64,000 bases of DNA from Sphingomonas_B tabacisoli (GTDB taxonomy: Bacteria > Pseudomonadota > Alphaproteobacteria > Sphingomonadales > Sphingomonadaceae). Numbering within the stretch: position 1 is the first letter of the stretch; the number at the start of each line of letters is the position of its first letter. The stretch spans positions 372,001-436,000 of the forward strand of contig NZ_JBHUDY010000002.1 in NCBI RefSeq assembly GCF_042678385.1. Direction: 5' to 3'. The notes below the pieces were generated by a model, which searched no databases, was not told the DNA's origin, and was given only the letters and a program-made list of their open reading frames with translations. The translations under genes were made by a program, and so were the position numbers. This document shows positions 42,434-50,858 of the stretch, piece by piece.

Positions 42434-43459
42434 GTGCGCGTCGATCTTTTCGACTTCGACCTGCCGCCGGACCGGATCGCGCTGAGGCCCGCCGAGCCGC
42501 GCGATAGCGCGAAGCTGCTGTTGCTTGATGGGAATCGCAAGGAAGATCGCACCGTGCGCGATCTGCCCGAATTGCTCCGCGCCGGCGATTGCCTTGTGTT
42601 CAACGACACGCGCGTGATCCCGGCCCAGCTCGAGGGGCAACGCGGCGAGGCGCGGATCGGCGCGACGCTGCACAAGCGCGAGGATTTGCGGCGCTGGCAC
42701 GCCTTCATCCGCAACGCCAAGCGGCTGCGTGTCGGCGAGGAAATCGAGTTCCCCGCAGAGGTCCGAGCGGTCGCCGAAGCGCGCAACCCGGACGGCAGCT
42801 TTCTGCTCCGCTTCCTCGGCGACGAACCGGTGGAAACGCTGCTGGAGCGCGCCGGGCGGATGCCGCTGCCGCCCTATATCGCCAGCAAGCGTGCCGCCGA
42901 CGAACGCGACCGGGACGACTACCAGACCATGTTCGCGCGCGAGCAAGGCGCCGTCGCCGCACCGACAGCAGCGCTGCACTTCACGCCGGACCTGATGGCG
43001 GCGCTGGCCGAGGCGGGCATCGGCCACGAAACGCTCACCTTGCACGTCGGCGCGGGCACGTTCCTGCCGGTCAAGGCGGAGGACACCGCCGACCACCGGA
43101 TGCACGCCGAATGGGGCCGCATTGAAGCCGCGACCGCCGAACGCCTGAACGCAGTGCGCGCGAGTGGGGGGCGAGTGATCGCCGTCGGCACCACCAGCCT
43201 GCGCCTCCTCGAAAGCGCCGCGACTGAGGACGGCCGCATCGCTGCGTTCGAGGGCGACACCGCGATCTTCATCACCCCCGGCTACCGCTTCCGCGCGATC
43301 GACGGCCTGATGACCAACTTCCATTTGCCCAAGTCGACCCTGTTCATGCTGGTCTCGGCGCTGATGGGCCGCGAGCGAATGCTGGCGGCCTATGAGCACG
43401 CCATCGCCAGCGGCTACCGCTTCTATAGCTACGGGGACGCCTCACTGTTATTGCCGTGA
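42434..43459 (+). CDS. queA: S-adenosylmethionine:tRNA ribosyltransferase-isomerase
   Basis: Transfers the ribosyl part of SAM to preQ1 in tRNA, making epoxyqueuosine. 341 residues from the GTG at 42434. Conserved DFDLPPDRIALRPAEPRD, VFNDTRVIPAQL, TLHVGAGTFLPVK, VGTTSLRLLES and TNFHLPKSTLFMLVSAL. tgt, often next to it, is not here. Confidence 0.96.
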   Translation: MRVDLFDFDLPPDRIALRPAEPRDSAKLLLLDGNRKEDRTVRDLPELLRAGDCLVFNDTRVIPAQLEGQRGEARIGATLHKREDLRRWHAFIRNAKRLRVGEEIEFPAEVRAVAEARNPDGSFLLRFLGDEPVETLLERAGRMPLPPYIASKRAADERDRDDYQTMFAREQGAVAAPTAALHFTPDLMAALAEAGIGHETLTLHVGAGTFLPVKAEDTADHRMHAEWGRIEAATAERLNAVRASGGRVIAVGTTSLRLLESAATEDGRIAAFEGDTAIFITPGYRFRAIDGLMTNFHLPKSTLFMLVSALMGRERMLAAYEHAIASGYRFYSYGDASLLLP

Positions 43460-43514
43460 CTGCGGTTTGGGCATCGAGCCGGCGTCTCATGCCGAGCCAT
43501 TGGCAGGTCGGGCA

Positions 43515-44078
43515 ATGTCAGTTCGCGTCATCGAAAACTTTCTCGCGCCGGAATCGCACGAGCAGATCTCGGCCTATCTGCGAGGGCCGGGCTGGGCCTA
43601 TGGCGCTTACTCCGACTCGAACGCGCCCGGCATACGCTATTGGTACAAGCATTTTGCGGGCATGGTCCGGCGAGCAGACGAAGATGCGAGCCAGGGTGCG
43701 GAACAGCAGCTCGCCGCCTTTCCACCAATTGCGGCGATGTGGGCCGCGATCCGCGACGGCATCCTGCCCGGCCACGAACTGATCCGCAGCTACGCCAACG
43801 GCTATCCCTATGGTGCCGACGGCGGCGTTCACCTCGATGCGGATGTTCCGGGCCACCTGACCGCGCTCTATTTCGCCCATCCGCGCTGGGAGCCGAATTG
43901 GGGCGGCGAGACGGTGTTTTTCGATCGCGAGCAGAAGGATGTCGTGGCGACGGCCTATGCCCGGCCCAATCGCCTCGTGATCTTTCCGGGAGACTTGCCC
44001 CATGTCGCGCGCGGCGTGTCGCGAAGCTGCGAAGAACTGCGCATCACGCTGATGTTCAAGGTTCGGGAGGCGTCCTGA
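43515..44078 (+). CDS. 2-oxoglutarate/Fe(II) oxygenase, prolyl 4-hydroxylase-like
   Basis: 187 residues from the ATG at 43515. The jelly-roll iron site is visible: His and Asp in GGVHLDADVPGHLTALYF, and distal His in FPGDLPHVARGVS, with an Arg in the following strand (ELRITLMFK) that could bind 2-oxoglutarate. WGGETVFFD matches P4H-type enzymes. Substrate unknown. Follows queA by about 55 nt and precedes a small membrane protein by 3 nt. Confidence 0.85.
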   Translation: MSVRVIENFLAPESHEQISAYLRGPGWAYGAYSDSNAPGIRYWYKHFAGMVRRADEDASQGAEQQLAAFPPIAAMWAAIRDGILPGHELIRSYANGYPYGADGGVHLDADVPGHLTALYFAHPRWEPNWGGETVFFDREQKDVVATAYARPNRLVIFPGDLPHVARGVSRSCEELRITLMFKVREAS

Positions 44079-44081
44079 GCC

Positions 44082-44270
44082 ATGCTCGGCGGACAACGCA
44101 AACTTGTCGCCGCTGTCGTCGGCTTCGCGTTCGGCTTCGGGCTGGCCGCGTTTCAGGTCTGGGAGAAGCCCTGGACCGACACGGGCGGCATCGTGACGCT
44201 GGTCGGCAGCGGCCTCGCCGGGGCAGTGGTCGGTCTGGTCGGGCAGCGCATCCTGGCCCGCGCCAAATAG
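44082..44270 (+). CDS. Small membrane protein
   Basis: 62 residues with two hydrophobic segments (VAAVVGFAFGFGLAAFQV and TLVGSGLAGAVVGLVG) and a basic C-terminus. Gly/Ala-rich, so the helices may pack closely. No family recognised. It lies 3 nt after the oxygenase gene, probably in the same transcript, and abuts the convergent DUF427 gene. Confidence 0.65.
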   Translation: MLGGQRKLVAAVVGFAFGFGLAAFQVWEKPWTDTGGIVTLVGSGLAGAVVGLVGQRILARAK

Positions 44271-44552
44271 CTAGCCGACGGCCACGCCTTTCCAGAAGGC
44301 GATGCGATCCTTGATCTCGGCCGCCGCCGGTTTCGGATCGGGATAATACCAGGCGGCGTCCTTGTTCTCGGCGCCATCCACAGCGAGCGTGTAATAGCTG
44401 GCAAGGCCCTTCCAGGGGCACGTCGTGTGCGTCGGGCTGTCACGCAGATAGCCGGCGTTCACCGCCTCGCGGGGGAAATAGTGATTGCCCTCGACCACGA
44501 CGGTGTCGTCGCTCTCGGCGATCGTCGCGCCGTTCCAGACTGCCTTGGTCAT
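44271..44552 (-). CDS. DUF427 family protein
   Basis: 93 residues from the ATG at 44552, placed after GGAGGTGAC. Matches DUF427: VWNGATIAESDDTVVVEGNH, YFPREAV, CPWKGLASYYTL and AAWYYPDPKPAAAEIKDRIAF. A small beta-fold domain of unknown role; the strict CPWKG motif suggests a binding site. It follows the NPD gene on the same strand. Confidence 0.88.
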   Translation of the reverse strand: MTKAVWNGATIAESDDTVVVEGNHYFPREAVNAGYLRDSPTHTTCPWKGLASYYTLAVDGAENKDAAWYYPDPKPAAAEIKDRIAFWKGVAVG

Positions 44553-44590
44553 CGCGTCACCTCCGTTCGTTCGAACGTTTTGGAAGGGGA

Positions 44591-45607
44591 TCAGGCTGCC
44601 CTTCGGCTGAGCGCATGGGCGGCCTCGTCCATCAGTTCGGCGATGATCGCCGCGACGGGCTCCTCGGCCTTGACCATGCCAACCGATTGGCCGGCCATCA
44701 GCGAGCCGTGCTCGACATCGCCGTCGATGACTGCACGGCGCAGCGCACCGGCCCAATAATGCTCGATCTGAAGCTGCGCCTCGGCCATCTCGACCCGACC
44801 TTCGTCGAGCGCCTGGGCGACTTCGCGCTGCTTGGCGGTGAAATGCTCGGTGCCGGAATTCTTGAGCGCGCGTACGGGGATCACCGGCAGGCGGGGATCA
44901 ACCTGCACGCTCGCCACGGCGTCGCGGGCCGAGGCGCGAATGAACGCTTTCTTGAAGTTCGGATGCGCGATGCTCTCCGTCGCGCAGACGAAGCGCGTGC
45001 CGAGCTGCACGCCGGACGCGCCCATCTCCAGATAGCCCGCGATCAGCTCGCCGCGGCCGATCCCGCCGGCGACGAACACCGGCACCTGGTCCGCCACGTC
45101 GGGCAGGATTTCCTGCGCCAGCACCGAGGTCGAGACCGGGCCGATATGGCCGCCCGCTTCCATGCCTTCGATCACGAGCGCATCGACGCCGGAGCGGATC
45201 AGCTTCTTGGCGAGCGAGAGCGCCGGGGCAAAGCAGATCAGCCTGGCGCCGCGCGACTTGATCGCATCCAGGCTTCCCGCCGGCGGCAGGCCGCCCGCCA
45301 GCACGACATGGCCGACCTCATGCTTCGCGCAGACCTCGATCAGGTCGAACAGCTGCGGGTGCATCGTGATCAGGTTGACGCCGAAGGGCTTGGTCGTGAG
45401 CGCCTTGGTGCCCGCGATCTCCGCGTCCAGCAGCTCGGGCGTCATCGCCCCGCACGCGATCACGCCGAACCCGCCGGCGTTGGAGATCGCCGCGACCAGG
45501 TTGCGCTCGCTGACCCACGACATCGCGCCGCCCAGCACCGCGAATTCGCAGCCGAGGAACGCCGTTCCCCGCTGCATCAGCGCATGAAGCTTCTTTTGCC
45601 CCGGCAT
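44591..45607 (-). CDS. Nitronate monooxygenase family flavoprotein
   Basis: 338 residues, FMN-dependent TIM barrel of the 2-nitropropane dioxygenase family. VLGGAMSWVSERNLVAAISNAGGFG at the start shows the usual glycine-rich strand; the catalytic His lies in GMEAGGHIGPVST; phosphate binding in FVAGGIGRGE and MGASGVQLGTRF. Such enzymes detoxify alkyl nitronates, but some are enoyl reductases, so the substrate is open. Its start overlaps the lysC stop by one base. Confidence 0.9.
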   Translation of the reverse strand: MPGQKKLHALMQRGTAFLGCEFAVLGGAMSWVSERNLVAAISNAGGFGVIACGAMTPELLDAEIAGTKALTTKPFGVNLITMHPQLFDLIEVCAKHEVGHVVLAGGLPPAGSLDAIKSRGARLICFAPALSLAKKLIRSGVDALVIEGMEAGGHIGPVSTSVLAQEILPDVADQVPVFVAGGIGRGELIAGYLEMGASGVQLGTRFVCATESIAHPNFKKAFIRASARDAVASVQVDPRLPVIPVRALKNSGTEHFTAKQREVAQALDEGRVEMAEAQLQIEHYWAGALRRAVIDGDVEHGSLMAGQSVGMVKAEEPVAAIIAELMDEAAHALSRRAA

Positions 45608-46848
45608 CAGGCGGCCGGGGCTTCCGCGTCGAGGCCATAGGCGGTGTGCAGCACGCGCACCGCCAGCTCGGTATAATCCTCCTCGATCAGCACCGAGACC
45701 TTGATCTCCGACGTGGTGATCGCCTGGATGTTGATGCCGCGGTCGCCCAGCGTCTTGAACATCAGCGCGGCCACGCCGGCATGGCTGCGCATGCCGACGC
45801 CGACGATCGTGATCTTCGCGACGTTGGTGTCGTGCACCATCCGCGCAAAGCCGATCGCCTCCTTGCCCTTTTCGAGCACGTCCAGCGAGCGGGCAAGTTC
45901 GGCCGAAGGCACGGTAAAGGTCACGTCAGTCGAGCCGGTATCGTGTGCGATATTCTGCACGATCATGTCGACGTTGATGTTCGCCTCGGCCAGCGGCGCG
46001 AAGATCGAAGCCACCGCGCCCGGCCGGTCCGGCACGTCGGTCAGGGTGATCTTCGCCTCGTTCTTGTCGTGGGCAATGCCGGTGATGAACTGCCGTTCCA
46101 TATCTTCCTCGATCTCGTCGTCGCCGACGATCATGGTGCCGGGCTTGTCGTCGAACGACGACAGCACCTGCAGCCTCACATTTTCCTTCATCGCGAGCCC
46201 GACCGAGCGGGTCTGCAGCACCTTGGCGCCGACGCTGGCGAGCTCGAGCATTTCCTCGAAGGTGATCTTCTGGAGCTTGCGCGCGCGCGGCACGATGCGC
46301 GGGTCGGTCGTATAGACGCCGTCGACGTCGGTGTAGATGTCGCACCGGTCCGCCTTCATCGCAGCCGCCACCGCGACCGCCGAGGTGTCGGAGCCGCCGC
46401 GGCCAAGCGTCGTCACCCGCTCGCCGGGGGCGAGGCCCTGGAAGCCCGGAATGACAGCCACTTCGCCGGTCGCAAGGGCGGCATTCAACGCGGTGGTGTC
46501 GATCTCTGCGATGCGTGCGGAGCCGTGGCCGTCCGAGGTGCGGATCGGGAGCTGCCAGCCGAGCCAGCTCCGCGCCGGCACGCCGATCGCCTGAAGCGTG
46601 ATCGCGAGCAAGCCGCTCGTGACCTGTTCGCCCGAGGCGACCACGACGTCATATTCGCGCGGATCGTAGAGCGGCGAGACTTCGCGGCAAAAGGCGACCA
46701 GCCGATCGGTCTCGCCCGCCATCGCCGACACGACGACCGCGACCTGGTTGCCGGCCTCGACTTCGCGCTTCACGCGTTCGGCGACATTCCGGATGCGCTC
46801 CACCCCGGCCATCGAGGTGCCGCCGAATTTCATCACGATCCGGGCCAT
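45607..46848 (-). CDS. lysC: Aspartate kinase
   Basis: First step of Lys, Met and Thr synthesis. 413 residues from the ATG at 46848 (MARIVMKFGGTS); the frame extends to 47055 through a repeat and is not used. KFGGTSMAG near 7-15, TLGRGGSDTSAVAVAAA, DIYTDVDGVYTTDPR, and two C-terminal ACT domains (ITLTDVPDRPGAVASIF and ITIVGVGMRSHAGVAAL) that mediate feedback control, usually by Lys and/or Thr. Divergent from ubiG. Confidence 0.97.
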   Translation of the reverse strand: MARIVMKFGGTSMAGVERIRNVAERVKREVEAGNQVAVVVSAMAGETDRLVAFCREVSPLYDPREYDVVVASGEQVTSGLLAITLQAIGVPARSWLGWQLPIRTSDGHGSARIAEIDTTALNAALATGEVAVIPGFQGLAPGERVTTLGRGGSDTSAVAVAAAMKADRCDIYTDVDGVYTTDPRIVPRARKLQKITFEEMLELASVGAKVLQTRSVGLAMKENVRLQVLSSFDDKPGTMIVGDDEIEEDMERQFITGIAHDKNEAKITLTDVPDRPGAVASIFAPLAEANINVDMIVQNIAHDTGSTDVTFTVPSAELARSLDVLEKGKEAIGFARMVHDTNVAKITIVGVGMRSHAGVAALMFKTLGDRGINIQAITTSEIKVSVLIEEDYTELAVRVLHTAYGLDAEAPAA

Positions 46849-46936
46849 CGGGGTGCGCGCGTCCTCCTGAAAGAGCGGGTCTGTTAGGAGGCGGTGCGAA
46901 GCTTGGCAAGAAAGAGAGACTTGGCCTCTTCCACTC

Positions 46937-47027
46937 GGTTCGGCCTGAGCTTGTCGAAGGCCTCCCTTGTTCTTTTCCGAGCGTTGTAGAAGGGGAAGGG
47001 AGGGCTTCGACAAGCTCAGCCCAGACC
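46937..47027. repeat. Intergenic inverted repeat, family A copy 2
   Basis: Arms 46937-46968 (GGTTCGGCCTGAGCTTGTCG...) and 46996-47027, loop of 27 nt. It lies between divergent lysC and ubiG, and its right end is 9 nt before the ubiG ATG, so it probably forms part of the ubiG leader. Confidence 0.9.
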
Positions 47028-47036
47028 GGAGTGGTG

Positions 47037-47762
47037 ATGGCGGTAGAGAATACAATACGCCCGGACGAAGCCGCGCATTTCGGGAAGCTTGCGGCGGACT
47101 GGTGGGACCCCAAGGGCTCGTCGGCGATGCTGCACCGGCTGAACCCGGTGCGCCTCAAATACATCCGCGAACAGATCGACCATCATTGGGAGCTGGACGA
47201 GCACGACCGGCGGCCGCTGGCGGGCAAGCGCGCCGCCGACGTGGGCTGCGGTGCCGGGCTGCTGTGCGAACCGCTCGCCCGGCTCGGCGCGGCGGTGGTC
47301 GGCATCGACGCCGCGCCGGAGAATATCGCCGCGGCCCGGCTCCACGCCGAGGGCCAGGGCCTCGCGATCGACTATCGCGCCGGCAGTATCGACGCGCTTG
47401 GGCCAGAGCCGTTCGACCTGATCACCTCGCTGGAAGTGATCGAGCATGTCGAGCAGCCCGCAGCCTTCGTGCGCGGCCTTGCGAATGCGCTGGCGCCGGG
47501 CGGGCTGCTGATCCTCTCGACGCCCAACCGCACCCCTGTTTCGCAGCTCGCGATGATCACGCTGGGCGAAGGCCTTGGCGCAATCCCCCGCGGCACGCAC
47601 GACTGGGACCGCTTCCTGACGCCCGACGAACTGCGCGCGCATGTCGAGGCGGCGGGCCTCGAAGTACTCGACACCACCGGCCTCAGCTACAACCCGGCGC
47701 GGGGTTTCACGCTCGGCGAGAACCTGGCGCTCAACTACCTGGTCACCGCCCGCCCCCGCTGA
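47037..47762 (+). CDS. ubiG: Ubiquinone biosynthesis O-methyltransferase
   Basis: Carries out both O-methylations of ubiquinone synthesis. 241 residues; ATG at 47037 chosen over the GTGs at 47031 and 47034. AAHFGKLAADWWDPKGSSAMLH is the family start; SAM motif I DVGCGAGLLCEPLARLGA, then VEQPAAFV and LSTPNRT. The promoter must lie within or left of the family A repeat that separates it from lysC. Confidence 0.95.
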   Translation: MAVENTIRPDEAAHFGKLAADWWDPKGSSAMLHRLNPVRLKYIREQIDHHWELDEHDRRPLAGKRAADVGCGAGLLCEPLARLGAAVVGIDAAPENIAAARLHAEGQGLAIDYRAGSIDALGPEPFDLITSLEVIEHVEQPAAFVRGLANALAPGGLLILSTPNRTPVSQLAMITLGEGLGAIPRGTHDWDRFLTPDELRAHVEAAGLEVLDTTGLSYNPARGFTLGENLALNYLVTARPR

Positions 47763-47807
47763 TCGAGCGCATCGTTATGTCCGCAAAGGGTGGTTTGCAG
47801 ACGTTTA

Positions 47808-47955
47808 GCCCCTCTCCCGCTTGCGGGAGAGGGCGACTCGCGCCTGCGGGCGCGAGCGGGGTGAGGGCCCTTGGTTCGGTCCTCGATACAGGCCCTCACC
47901 CTCCCAAGCCTGACGGCTTGGGCCCCTCCCTCTCCCGTAAGCGGGAGAGGGGCTT
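47808..47955. repeat. Intergenic palindromic repeat, family E
   Basis: Outer arms AGCCCCTCTCCCGCTTGCGG and complement at the right end (CGGGAGAGGGGCTT); nested inner arms GTGAGGGCC/GGCCCTCAC. It follows ubiG on the plus strand and precedes the minus-strand M20 peptidase stop. It could end transcription from both sides. Confidence 0.85.
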
Positions 47956-48123
47956 ACGTCCGCAACAGGTCGGAAGCAGACATTTCGCTGTCCTACACGC
48001 CGGCGCATCTGATAGGCCCGATTCGGCTCAGCGCAGGGCTTCTTTGAATCGTTCAAGGAGGGGCGAATCCGGTTTCGAAACGGTCCGGCCTAAGTGAACG
48101 AATGGAGCGCTTCTCCCTTCACT
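47956..48123. other. Non-coding gap between repeat E and the M20 peptidase
   Basis: Together with repeat E this is a 361-nt gap. No convincing gene. A minus-strand frame running through here and into the repeat has no ribosome site and reads through the palindromes, so it was rejected. Confidence 0.6.
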
Positions 48124-49605
48124 TTAGGGTGTCGCTCGAGGCGAACCAGTCTGGCGCCCGCCGACCATCAACCGCTCATAAAAACCGATCGCGCGCATAT
48201 ACTCCTCGATGCCGATCCGCTCGTCATTGCCGTGGAAGCGGGCGAGGTCGGCGGGGCGCATCGTCATCGGCGTGAAGCGCAGCGACGCGTCGGCGATTGG
48301 CTCGTAGGAACGGCCGTCGGTGGCGCCGAGCACCAGGCCGGGCGCGATCGGCGCATAGGGATAGGTGGCGCGGATGGCGGCGGCGAGCTGCTTGTAGCCG
48401 GGGCTGCCGGTCGAGGCGGGGCGGCTGGGGTTGTGGCCGCCGGGCAGGGCGCGGACGGTCACTTTCGGATCGTCGACCGATGCGCGATCGCGGGCGACGA
48501 CGCTGTCGATCGTGTCGCCTGGCAGGATGCGGTGGTTGACCACGGCGCGCGCGCTTTGCGGCAGCACATTGTCCTTGGTGCCGCCTTGCAGGATCGTCAC
48601 GGCCGTCGTCGTGCGCAGCGCCGCGGCGGTGCGCGGGTTCTTTAGAAGCTGGCTGCGGATCAGCGGATCGGTCAGCCAGCGATTGGCGACGACGGTGCGC
48701 AGCGGCTGGTCCATATAGGGATCGAGCGCGGTCAGCATGTCGCCGGTCAGCCCCTGCACGCGCGCGGGGAACGGCTTGTCGGCGAGCCGCGCCACGGCGC
48801 GGGCGACGCGGACAGCGGCGTTGTCGGGCACGGGCATCGACGAGTGCCCGCCCGCGCCGCTCGCGGTCAGCTCGACCGAGACATAGCCTTTTTCCGCCAT
48901 CCCGACCACCGCCGCGGGCCGGCTCACGCCGGCGAGCACGCCGTCCAGCACCGCATAGCCTTCGTCGAGCGCGAGGCCGATCCGCGCGCCGCGTGATTTG
49001 AGCAATGCCGCCATCGCTTGCGCGCCGGAGCCGCCGCGCTCCTCGTCATGGCCGAAGGCGAGATAGATGGTCCGTTTCGGCTGGAAGCCGCGGGCGAGCA
49101 GGCGTTCCGTCGCCTCGAGGATCGCGATCACCGACATCTTGTCGTCGATCGTGCCGCGACCCCAGACGAAACCGTTCGCGACCGCGCCGGCAAAGGGCGG
49201 GTGCGTCCATTTGCTCTCGCTGGAGCCTTCGATCGGCACCACGTCCTGATGCGCGGCGAGCAGCAGGGCGGGGGCGGCCGGGTCGGCGCCCGGCCAAGTA
49301 AAGAGCAGGCTGTGCCCAGCGACGACCTCGCGCTTCAGCGCGGCGTGGACACGCGGATAGCTGGCGGCGAGGTTCTGGGCGAAGGCGTCGAGGACCGCAT
49401 CGGGCGCGGGGCCGCTCTCGGTCGAGATCGTCGGGATGCGGATCGCGGCGGCGAGATGCTCGACCGCGGCCTGGTCGACCGGCGGCGGGGGCAGGGGCTT
49501 GCCCAGTTGTTCGGGGCTGTGACGCGCGGTGTTGATCGCGAGGATGGCGATGAGGATGATCAGTACGACCGCGATGGCGATCAGAAGCTTTCGAAACAGG
49601 CGCAT
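48124..49605 (-). CDS. M20 family metallopeptidase with membrane anchor
   Basis: 493 residues from the ATG at 49605 (MRLFRKLLIAIAVVLIILIA); the frame runs to 49941 through a repeat and is not used. One N-terminal membrane helix, then a di-zinc peptidase of the carboxypeptidase S type: AAHQDVVPIEG (first His), GRGTIDDKMSV (bridging Asp), GHDEERGGSGA (Glu base and ligand), a dimerisation domain with GAGGHSSMPVPDNAA, and the last His in MTMRPADLARFHGNDE. Probably a periplasmic or membrane-bound peptidase; substrate unknown. Confidence 0.9.
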   Translation of the reverse strand: MRLFRKLLIAIAVVLIILIAILAINTARHSPEQLGKPLPPPPVDQAAVEHLAAAIRIPTISTESGPAPDAVLDAFAQNLAASYPRVHAALKREVVAGHSLLFTWPGADPAAPALLLAAHQDVVPIEGSSESKWTHPPFAGAVANGFVWGRGTIDDKMSVIAILEATERLLARGFQPKRTIYLAFGHDEERGGSGAQAMAALLKSRGARIGLALDEGYAVLDGVLAGVSRPAAVVGMAEKGYVSVELTASGAGGHSSMPVPDNAAVRVARAVARLADKPFPARVQGLTGDMLTALDPYMDQPLRTVVANRWLTDPLIRSQLLKNPRTAAALRTTTAVTILQGGTKDNVLPQSARAVVNHRILPGDTIDSVVARDRASVDDPKVTVRALPGGHNPSRPASTGSPGYKQLAAAIRATYPYAPIAPGLVLGATDGRSYEPIADASLRFTPMTMRPADLARFHGNDERIGIEEYMRAIGFYERLMVGGRQTGSPRATP

Positions 49606-49617
49606 AGACCCCTCCCC

Positions 49618-49705
49618 GGTTCGGGCTGAGCCTGTCGAAGCCCTCCCCTTTCTTTCCGGTCTCAGTAAAGAAGAAGGGAGGCCTTCGACAAGCTCAGGCC
49701 AAACC
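49618..49705. repeat. Intergenic inverted repeat, family A copy 3
   Basis: Arms GGTTCGGGCTGAGCCTGTCG... (49618-49650) and complement (49674-49705). Sequence variant shared with copy 4: GGCTGAGCCTG in the left arm. It lies between the GST stop and the M20 peptidase start. Confidence 0.9.
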
Positions 49706-49727
49706 GGGTGGAGGTTCCGCGAAAAAG

Positions 49728-50399
49728 TTAGAAATCCACCTTGTCGTAGTGAGTGGGCGGGCTGATCACTTCCATGCGCTCGCTGAGCAAAGGCCGGAAG
49801 CTGGGGCGGCTCTTCAGCGCAGAATACCAGCGCTTGGTCTGCTCGTGCCCGCGCCAGTCGATGCCGCCGAGGTAATCCGCGACCGAGATGTGCGCGGCGG
49901 CGGTCAGGTCGGCGAGACTCATGGTCGCTCCGCCGAGCCAATTGCGGTGGTCGAGCAGGTAATCGGTGTAATCGAGATGGTTGAGCGCGAACTTCATCGC
50001 ATCGCGCAGCACTCGGGCGTCCGGGCTGGCGCGCTCGATCAGCCGCTTCTTCATCCGCTCGTGCATCAAGGGCGCCACGACATCGGCGAAGAATTGCTCG
50101 TCGAACCAGGCGACGAGGCGGCGAATTTCGGCGCGGTCGATCGCGGTGCCGTTGATCATCGGCGCCTTGTTGACCGTCTCCTCGAAATATTCGCAGATCG
50201 CCCAGCTATCGATCAGAACAAGGCTCTTGTCGGTCTCCGCCATCACCGGCGTGCGGCCCGCGGGGTTCATGTCGAGGAATTCGTCGCGCCGCTCCCAGGG
50301 CGATTCGCGGACGAGCTCGGCGCCGACGCCTTTCTCCCCCAGCAGCAGCCGGACCTTGCGCGAAAAAGGGCACAGCGGGAATTGATAAAGCTGCCACAT
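49728..50399 (-). CDS. Glutathione S-transferase family protein
   Basis: 223 residues. Thioredoxin-like N-terminal domain with YQFPLCPFSRKVRLLLGEK, where CPFS takes the place of the catalytic Cys/Ser, and NPAGRTPVM before the cis-Pro. All-helical C-terminal domain. Substrate unknown; the CPFS site fits Omega- or Beta-like or stringent-starvation-type GSTs. Confidence 0.88.
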   Translation of the reverse strand: MWQLYQFPLCPFSRKVRLLLGEKGVGAELVRESPWERRDEFLDMNPAGRTPVMAETDKSLVLIDSWAICEYFEETVNKAPMINGTAIDRAEIRRLVAWFDEQFFADVVAPLMHERMKKRLIERASPDARVLRDAMKFALNHLDYTDYLLDHRNWLGGATMSLADLTAAAHISVADYLGGIDWRGHEQTKRWYSALKSRPSFRPLLSERMEVISPPTHYDKVDF

Positions 50400-50443
50400 G
50401 GTTGCGCGTGTTAGGCAGGATGAACGGCCGGGGGAAGCGGCTT

Positions 50444-50845
50444 TCAGCCCTGTGGCGGAAAGCTTTCGAACATCGGCAACTCATGCGCGGTCGCCATCCA
50501 GCTTATCCGCTCCGCGACGTTGATGTGCGCGTCGGGAATGGCGGCTTCGGGATCGTCGAGCGTCGCACTTTGAATGTCGACGATGCCGGGCAGTGCCACC
50601 TCGTTGAAATAGAAGAGACCTGTGCCGCAATCGGGGCAGAAGTGGCGGCGGCCGTTTTCGGAAGAGGCATAGACTTTCGCCTCGCCTTTAGTGACCGTCA
50701 GGCCGGATGCCGGAAATGCGATCCATGCGACGAGCGGCGCGCCGGCGGAGCGGCGGCAATCGCTGCAATGGCAGAAGCCGCTATGCGCCGCCTCCCCCTC
50801 GATCTCGTAGCGCACCGCGCCGCAATGGCATCCGCCGGTCAGCAT
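50444..50845 (-). CDS. GFA family (glutathione-dependent formaldehyde-activating fold) protein
   Basis: 133 residues from the ATG at 50845; the frame extends to 51010 but overlaps gltB. Zinc-binding pattern: GGCHCGAVRYE, FCHCSDCRRSAG and FCPDCGTGLFYF, typical of GFA domains. Role uncertain; many members have no demonstrated formaldehyde activity. Downstream of gltB by 13 nt, possibly the operon's last gene. Confidence 0.88.
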   Translation of the reverse strand: MLTGGCHCGAVRYEIEGEAAHSGFCHCSDCRRSAGAPLVAWIAFPASGLTVTKGEAKVYASSENGRRHFCPDCGTGLFYFNEVALPGIVDIQSATLDDPEAAIPDAHINVAERISWMATAHELPMFESFPPQG

Positions 50846-50858
50846 CCGCGTCTCTCCC

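Noticed and set aside
46849..47055. Upstream extension of lysC
   Set aside because: It reads through repeat family A; KFGGTS should lie near the N-terminus, as it does from the ATG at 46848.
47805..48056. Minus-strand frame of 83 codons containing FRPVADVSP
   Set aside because: It reads through repeat family E and has no ribosome site; I regard it as repeat-derived noise.
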